The notes below the pieces were generated by a model, which saw only the letters and a program-made list of their open reading frames with translations, made no database searches and was not told where the DNA came from. Of a stretch of DNA of 64,000 nucleotides, positions 60,938 through 64,000 are shown in pieces; position 1 is the first letter of the stretch; each line of letters starts with the position of its first letter. The DNA is from Spirosoma panaciterrae DSM 21099 (lineage in GTDB: Bacteria; Bacteroidota; Bacteroidia; Cytophagales; Spirosomataceae): assembly GCF_000374025.1 (NCBI RefSeq), contig NZ_KB893173.1:460508-524507 (forward strand). Direction: 5' to 3'. The translations under genes and the position numbers were made by a program.

Positions 60938-62413
60938 TTACAAATGTATATCGTACGCTTTAAGCTTGTTGTAAAGCGTTTTGCGGTCGATATTAAGGAC
61001 TTCGGCAGCCTTGGTTTTGTTGTACCCGGTTTTTTCCAATACCTTCAGAATAGCGGCCCGTTCGGCATTTTCCGATACCGACTTCAGATTACCTCCTGAT
61101 TGAGTAAACACCGGGATTCCAGGCCTGGCAGGATCGTAATTGATCTGAATATTTGTAGGTACGGTTTCTTCAGGGCTGAAGTACTGGGGCGAAATAATTT
61201 CCTGGGGCAGTACATCGGCTTCGATATAGTCGCCTGGTGTTAACAATACCGCCCGCTTCACTACATTCTGTAGCTCCCGAAGATTACCATGCCAGTAATA
61301 ATCTTTGAGCTTTTCCTTAGCCTCTTCCTCGAAGCCCAGAATATCTTTCTCCAGTTGCTGATTGGCCACTTCGAGGAAATGATCAGCAAAAATCATGATA
61401 TCCGATTTACGCTCCCGTAAAGGCGATAAATGCATCTCGAATTCAGCAATCCGATGGTAGATATCTTCGCGAAACTTTCCCTGCCGAACAGCCTCACGCA
61501 GGTCCTCGTTTGTGGCTACGATAATTCTGACATCGACCGGAATATCCTGATTACTACCTATACGCCGGATTTTACGCTCCTGTAAGACACGCAGCAGTTT
61601 AATCTGATTATCGTACGAAAGGTTGCCGATCTCATCGAGGAATATAGTGCCACCATTGGCATACTCAAAGCTACCAGCCTTATCCGACATAGCTCCCGTG
61701 AATGAACCCTTTACGTGTCCAAACAGCTCACTACCTGCTAACTCCTTTCCAAGAGCCCCGCAGTCAATCGCGACAAAGGGTTTATCGGCCCGCTTACTTT
61801 TCAGATGGATGGCATTCGCTACAAATTCTTTACCTGTACCTGTCTCGCCCGTAATAATGACCGACATATCGGTCGGTGCAATCAGGTCAATGTGTTTCTG
61901 AAGCTGTTCGGCCGCCCGGCTTTTCCCAAAAATGAATCGTTTACCATCTGGGGCTAAAGCCGTTTTGGCCGGAGTTGTTTTGGCACCACTCGTTTTAGCC
62001 GTTGGAGAACCATTGGCAGCAGAAACATTTTTCGCCTGACTGAGGGATTGCGTTCGTCGCTCGAGGGCAGCCTTAATCGTGTACAGGATTTCGTCAGGAT
62101 ACAGGGGCTTTGTTACATAATCATAGGCACCGTGCTTGACTGTTTGGACAGCCATACGAACGTCGGAGTAGCCTGTAATGATGATGACGGCGGTGGTTGG
62201 ATGCATGACCTTAATGCGACGAAGCATTTCAAGGCCATCAATATCAGGAAGTTTAAAATCGCAAATGACTAGTTCAAATGCTTCTTTTCTCAACAGGACT
62301 AACCCATCATCCCCACGCTGTACCGACGCAGTTTTATAGCCTTGTTTGCTCAGAAAACGTTCCAGCAACAGGCATATGTCATTGTTATCGTCAATAATCA
62401 GAATTTTTTCCAT
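60938..62413 (-). CDS. NtrC-family sigma-54-dependent response regulator
   Basis: Starting at MEKILIIDDNNDICLLLE, the product is 491 residues in three domains. These are a receiver (Asp52 in VICDFKLPDIDG, Lys102 in YVTKPL) and an Ala/Thr-rich linker (about 125-160). Then comes an AAA+ domain with Walker A GETGTGKE (189-196), GSFTGA (236-241, the loop that contacts sigma-54) and FLDEIGNLS. A Fis-type DNA-binding helix at the C terminus completes it (RAAILKVLEKTGYNKTKAAEVLNIDRKTLYNKLKAY). A gene for a solitary receiver lies 85 bp upstream. No cognate kinase is in the window. A sigma-54 promoter precedes the small gene at 63341, a likely target. Confidence 0.95.
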   Translation of the reverse strand: MEKILIIDDNNDICLLLERFLSKQGYKTASVQRGDDGLVLLRKEAFELVICDFKLPDIDGLEMLRRIKVMHPTTAVIIITGYSDVRMAVQTVKHGAYDYVTKPLYPDEILYTIKAALERRTQSLSQAKNVSAANGSPTAKTSGAKTTPAKTALAPDGKRFIFGKSRAAEQLQKHIDLIAPTDMSVIITGETGTGKEFVANAIHLKSKRADKPFVAIDCGALGKELAGSELFGHVKGSFTGAMSDKAGSFEYANGGTIFLDEIGNLSYDNQIKLLRVLQERKIRRIGSNQDIPVDVRIIVATNEDLREAVRQGKFREDIYHRIAEFEMHLSPLRERKSDIMIFADHFLEVANQQLEKDILGFEEEAKEKLKDYYWHGNLRELQNVVKRAVLLTPGDYIEADVLPQEIISPQYFSPEETVPTNIQINYDPARPGIPVFTQSGGNLKSVSENAERAAILKVLEKTGYNKTKAAEVLNIDRKTLYNKLKAYDIHL

Positions 62414-62498
62414 GAAGAGGCATTGAACTTGTTCAGACAGACCATGTCCCATTTATGAACAACGAAAAAATCTATCCAAGCTGTATGAACAAAGTTAC

Positions 62499-62873
62499 TC
62501 AAACCTGAATGGTTTGCAAAGCCATTTCGACCGACCGACGCGTAAACGGCTTCCCAATAAAGTAATCGGCTCCTTGTTCAGTTGCCCGTCGACGCTCGGC
62601 TTGTCCATCGAAGGCGCTGATCATTATTACCTTTGCTTCGTTTTGATCTTCCTTGATTGAAGGCAACAAGTCAAAACCCAGGCCGTCGGGCAAGTTAAGA
62701 TCTAAAAATATCGCATCGAATTTCTGCGTGTGCAACCATTGGCGCCCTTCTTCGATAAAGTGCGCACATGTAGGCTGGTAGCCTAACCGCCTTAAAAGCC
62801 CCGACAACAATAAGCAGATATCAGCCTCATCATCGACAATTAAAACACGCTTTGCCTGAGATGCTGTATTCAT
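62499..62873 (-). CDS. Single-domain response regulator
   Basis: Starting at MNTASQAKRVLIVDDEADICLLLSGLLRRLG, the product is 124 residues, a receiver only, with phospho-acceptor Asp58 (IFLDLNLPDGLG) and Lys108 (FIGKPFT). It has no output domain, so it must signal by protein-protein contact or act as a phosphate sink. It lies 85 bp upstream of the sigma-54 regulator on the same strand, so the two are probably an operon. A longer frame reaches 62927, but the receiver begins at the chosen Met. Confidence 0.92.
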   Translation of the reverse strand: MNTASQAKRVLIVDDEADICLLLSGLLRRLGYQPTCAHFIEEGRQWLHTQKFDAIFLDLNLPDGLGFDLLPSIKEDQNEAKVIMISAFDGQAERRRATEQGADYFIGKPFTRRSVEMALQTIQV

Positions 62874-63123
62874 GACGATTGGTCTGAATTGTTGTCCTGT
62901 ATTTACTCGTGTTACCATACTAGCCAAGACTCATCCTGTTTCATAAACGTTCGTTATCTTCTATCTTAATAAAATATGTGCCGAAAATGTTTTGGCGCCC
63001 CAATTTGAGGTAACAACACGCATTAATGCCCAATAGGTTAATTATTTGTGTCATAAATACAACAAGTTTGAGGCTTTGTATGTCGCCTGCCTATCGGCTA
63101 AATCGCGCTATTTTTCCACGTTT

Positions 63124-63141
63124 ATTCTACACATGTAGAAT
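63124..63141 (+). promoter_or_regulatory. Candidate upstream activator site (palindrome)
   Basis: ATTCTACA (63124-63131), a 2-bp spacer and TGTAGAAT (63134-63141) form a perfect 8+8 inverted repeat. It lies 130 bp upstream of the -24 element at 63271, the usual distance for an NtrC-type enhancer. The flanks repeat TTTATTC(T/C)AC. Confidence 0.5.
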
Positions 63142-63270
63142 TTATTCCACAATTTGCCTTCATGGCATTTTTTCAAATAAACGTTCTGATTAATCCGTAA
63201 ACATTAATTAAAAGCTCATTTCCAAGTGTATAGACCGTTTGTACAGGATGATTACTAGATTTTAGAATTA

Positions 63271-63287
63271 TTGGCACAACTTTTTCT
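63271..63287 (+). promoter_or_regulatory. Sigma-54 (-24/-12) promoter of the small membrane protein gene
   Basis: TTGGCACAACTTTTTCT fits the consensus TTGGCACRNNNNTTGCW with one change (TTTCT for TTGCT), with correct spacing. The -24 half is a full match. Transcription would start near 63298, giving a leader of about 43 nt before ATG 63341 and ruling out an upstream start at 63290. Confidence 0.7.
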
Positions 63288-63340
63288 AAATGATTATACG
63301 ATTACAAGGTGGCTATTCTGATTTACTCAAGGGAAATGAC

Positions 63341-63508
63341 ATGGGAAACCTTCTTTACACCATTGCAGTCATTTTAATCATTATCTGGCTCCTGGGCTTC
63401 TTAGGCGTATTAGGGACAGGAATTGGTAGTAGCAATCTGATACACATTTTGCTAGTGATTGCGGTGATTGCCATTCTTTTGCGCCTGATTCAAGGGCGAG
63501 GTGTGTAA
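63341..63508 (+). CDS. Small membrane protein of the lmo0937/DUF5670 type
   Basis: Starting at ATG 63341, the product is 55 residues with two transmembrane helices: MGNLLYTIAVILIIIWLLGFLGV and NLIHILLVIAVIAILLRLIQG, joined by a short Gly/Ser loop. This is the pattern of the lmo0937 family, small membrane proteins often induced by envelope or general stress. The start is chosen over an in-frame ATG at 63290 because the sigma-54 promoter at 63271-63287 would start transcription after that codon. Control by the adjacent sigma-54 activator is a reasonable inference. Confidence 0.85.
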   Translation: MGNLLYTIAVILIIIWLLGFLGVLGTGIGSSNLIHILLVIAVIAILLRLIQGRGV

Positions 63509-63635
63509 GGAAGGGAGTACAATTGATGAGACCATTAAAAAGCAGCACGCTGCAAACATGATATTCCTAGTTGCTAGGCGCGGGTGAAACCGCAGTAATT
63601 CATTTTAGGTTAAGTACAAGTTACGGTGGGTACGG

Positions 63636-63671
63636 AATCCCTGCGCCAGGTTGAGCGCGGGGATTTTTTTT
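63636..63671 (+). terminator. Rho-independent terminator upstream of the transposase gene
   Basis: An 11-bp stem, AATCCCTGCGC (63636-63646) with GCGCGGGGATT (63655-63665; one G-T pair), has an 8-nt loop. A run of eight T's overlaps its 3' side. It could end the small membrane protein transcript, or lie at the left end of the insertion sequence and shield the transposase from outside transcription. Confidence 0.75.
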
Positions 63672-63782
63672 ACGCAAATTTGCTGACCTAAACCTACCTC
63701 ACAGCCTAACCGGATCAAGGACAATACTTGTGGAGGGCGTTGTATTTTTCTAGGTTTGTACGTTTGATCAAACCGAGCCGTT

Positions 63783-64000
63783 TTGGAAAGTTTCTTGCCT
63801 TTAGTCGAATACCTCTTGCCCGAGTTCATCCTATCCTATTATCAATTGACGCGTGTCGAGAAGTCCCTAGAAGTACTTCATCTGTATTTGGAAGAAAACA
63901 ACTATGAAGACGCCGGTAGGGCAAAACCAGACCTACTCTCCAAAGGCTTTCTGCCAGAAATTACTATTCAAGACTTTCCCATTCGAGACAATCGAGTTTT
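63783..64000 (+). mobile_element. ISAon1-family transposase, N-terminal region (runs off the window)
   Basis: Translation from TTG 63783 gives MESFLPLVEYLLPEFILSYY, then a region with LEVLHLYLEENN, LLSKGFLPEITIQDFPIRDNRV, still open at the window end. This is the characteristic N-terminal region of ISAon1-family transposases of Bacteroidota, which are usually encoded as two overlapping frames. The frame is closed by a stop at 63765, so the start must lie between there and 63783; TTG is the best candidate. The left end of the insertion sequence lies between 63509 and 63783, but I cannot define its inverted repeat without the right end. Confidence 0.85.

Larger units (their letters stand above)
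62874..63340. other. 467-bp gene-free stretch holding divergent regulatory sites
   Basis: Between the response-regulator gene (minus strand) and the small membrane protein gene (plus strand) there is no gene. It holds an inverted repeat at 63124-63141 and a sigma-54 promoter at 63271-63287. No promoter consensus for the minus-strand operon is evident. Confidence 0.7.

Noticed and set aside
63550..63600. Possible small RNA or riboswitch between the small membrane gene and the insertion sequence
   Set aside because: Fragments such as GGGTGAAACCGCAG do not match a known riboswitch core and no stable fold is evident by eye.
1..64000. CRISPR array, prophage or defence island
   Set aside because: No regularly spaced repeats, integrase, phage structural genes or recognised defence proteins were found.

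Overview
This 64 kb window looks like chromosomal DNA of a member of the Bacteroidota, order Cytophagales, most like Spirosoma and its relatives. The evidence is the gene families (GWxTD protein, DUF4249 lipoprotein, Tat-exported Gfo/Idh/MocA oxidoreductase, PVC-type heme protein, LytS/LytTR pair, ISAon1-type transposase), promoters of the Bacteroidota type (TTTG about 18-20 nt before TAnnTTTG) in place of E. coli -35/-10 boxes, and weak Shine-Dalgarno sequences. The assignment rests on recognised protein families, not on a database search.

Layout. 1-13.7 kb is mostly housekeeping: a Nif3 family protein (cut by the window edge) with its zinc-ribbon partner, a TPR protein, phosphoglycerate kinase, two DUF2157/DUF4401-like membrane proteins, a FAN1-like VRR-NUC nuclease, two methyltransferases, a small cytochrome c, RlmB and a GWxTD lipoprotein. 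13.7-33 kb is a mixed accessory and surface region: lipoproteins including DUF4249, a threonine-dehydratase-like enzyme, a sterol-desaturase-like hydroxylase, TolC, an ion channel, a NodB-like deacetylase coupled to a GNAT, a WYL regulator, a serine beta-lactamase-like protein with TPRs, a LytS/LytTR two-component pair, a vanadium-haloperoxidase/PAP2-like lipoprotein and glutaryl-CoA dehydrogenase. 33-40 kb holds a GMC oxidoreductase convergent with a GH105 protein, an FAD oxidoreductase and a CoA-type Nudix hydrolase. 40-50 kb holds two export systems: a minus-strand ABC transmembrane protein / HlyD / TolC operon divergent from a TetR regulator, then an RND adaptor plus RND permease. 50-61 kb has a GH88 enzyme, a divergent SGNH-like protein, an ECF sigma factor overlapping a TM-plus-beta-barrel protein, a PQQ-type sugar dehydrogenase, a Tat-exported Gfo/Idh/MocA oxidoreductase and a large propeller/HEAT/cytochrome c protein. 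61-64 kb holds an NtrC-type sigma-54 activator, a single-domain response regulator, a small membrane protein preceded by a good sigma-54 promoter, and the 5' part of an ISAon1-family transposase running off the window.

Themes. GH105, GH88, GMC, PQQ-dehydrogenase, Gfo/Idh and heme proteins suggest periplasmic breakdown and oxidation of plant or algal sugars (inference). Many gene ends, above all convergent ones, are closed by long nearly perfect hairpins with 12 to 30 bp stems. One of these also forms the 3' end of a coding sequence and carries a motif found again 2.2 kb away.

Most noteworthy: the sigma-54 promoter and upstream palindrome next to a sigma-54 activator; an ABC exporter operon whose transporter has no nucleotide-binding domain; a sigma factor coupled to a protein with both an inner-membrane helix and an outer-membrane-like barrel; terminator-like hairpins inside a TPR gene; and several families whose catalytic motif is altered (SGNH Ser to Glu, NodB DD to DL). 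I found no CRISPR array, rRNA, intact tRNA, prophage or recognisable defence island. No clearly new multi-gene system can be claimed from sequence alone.
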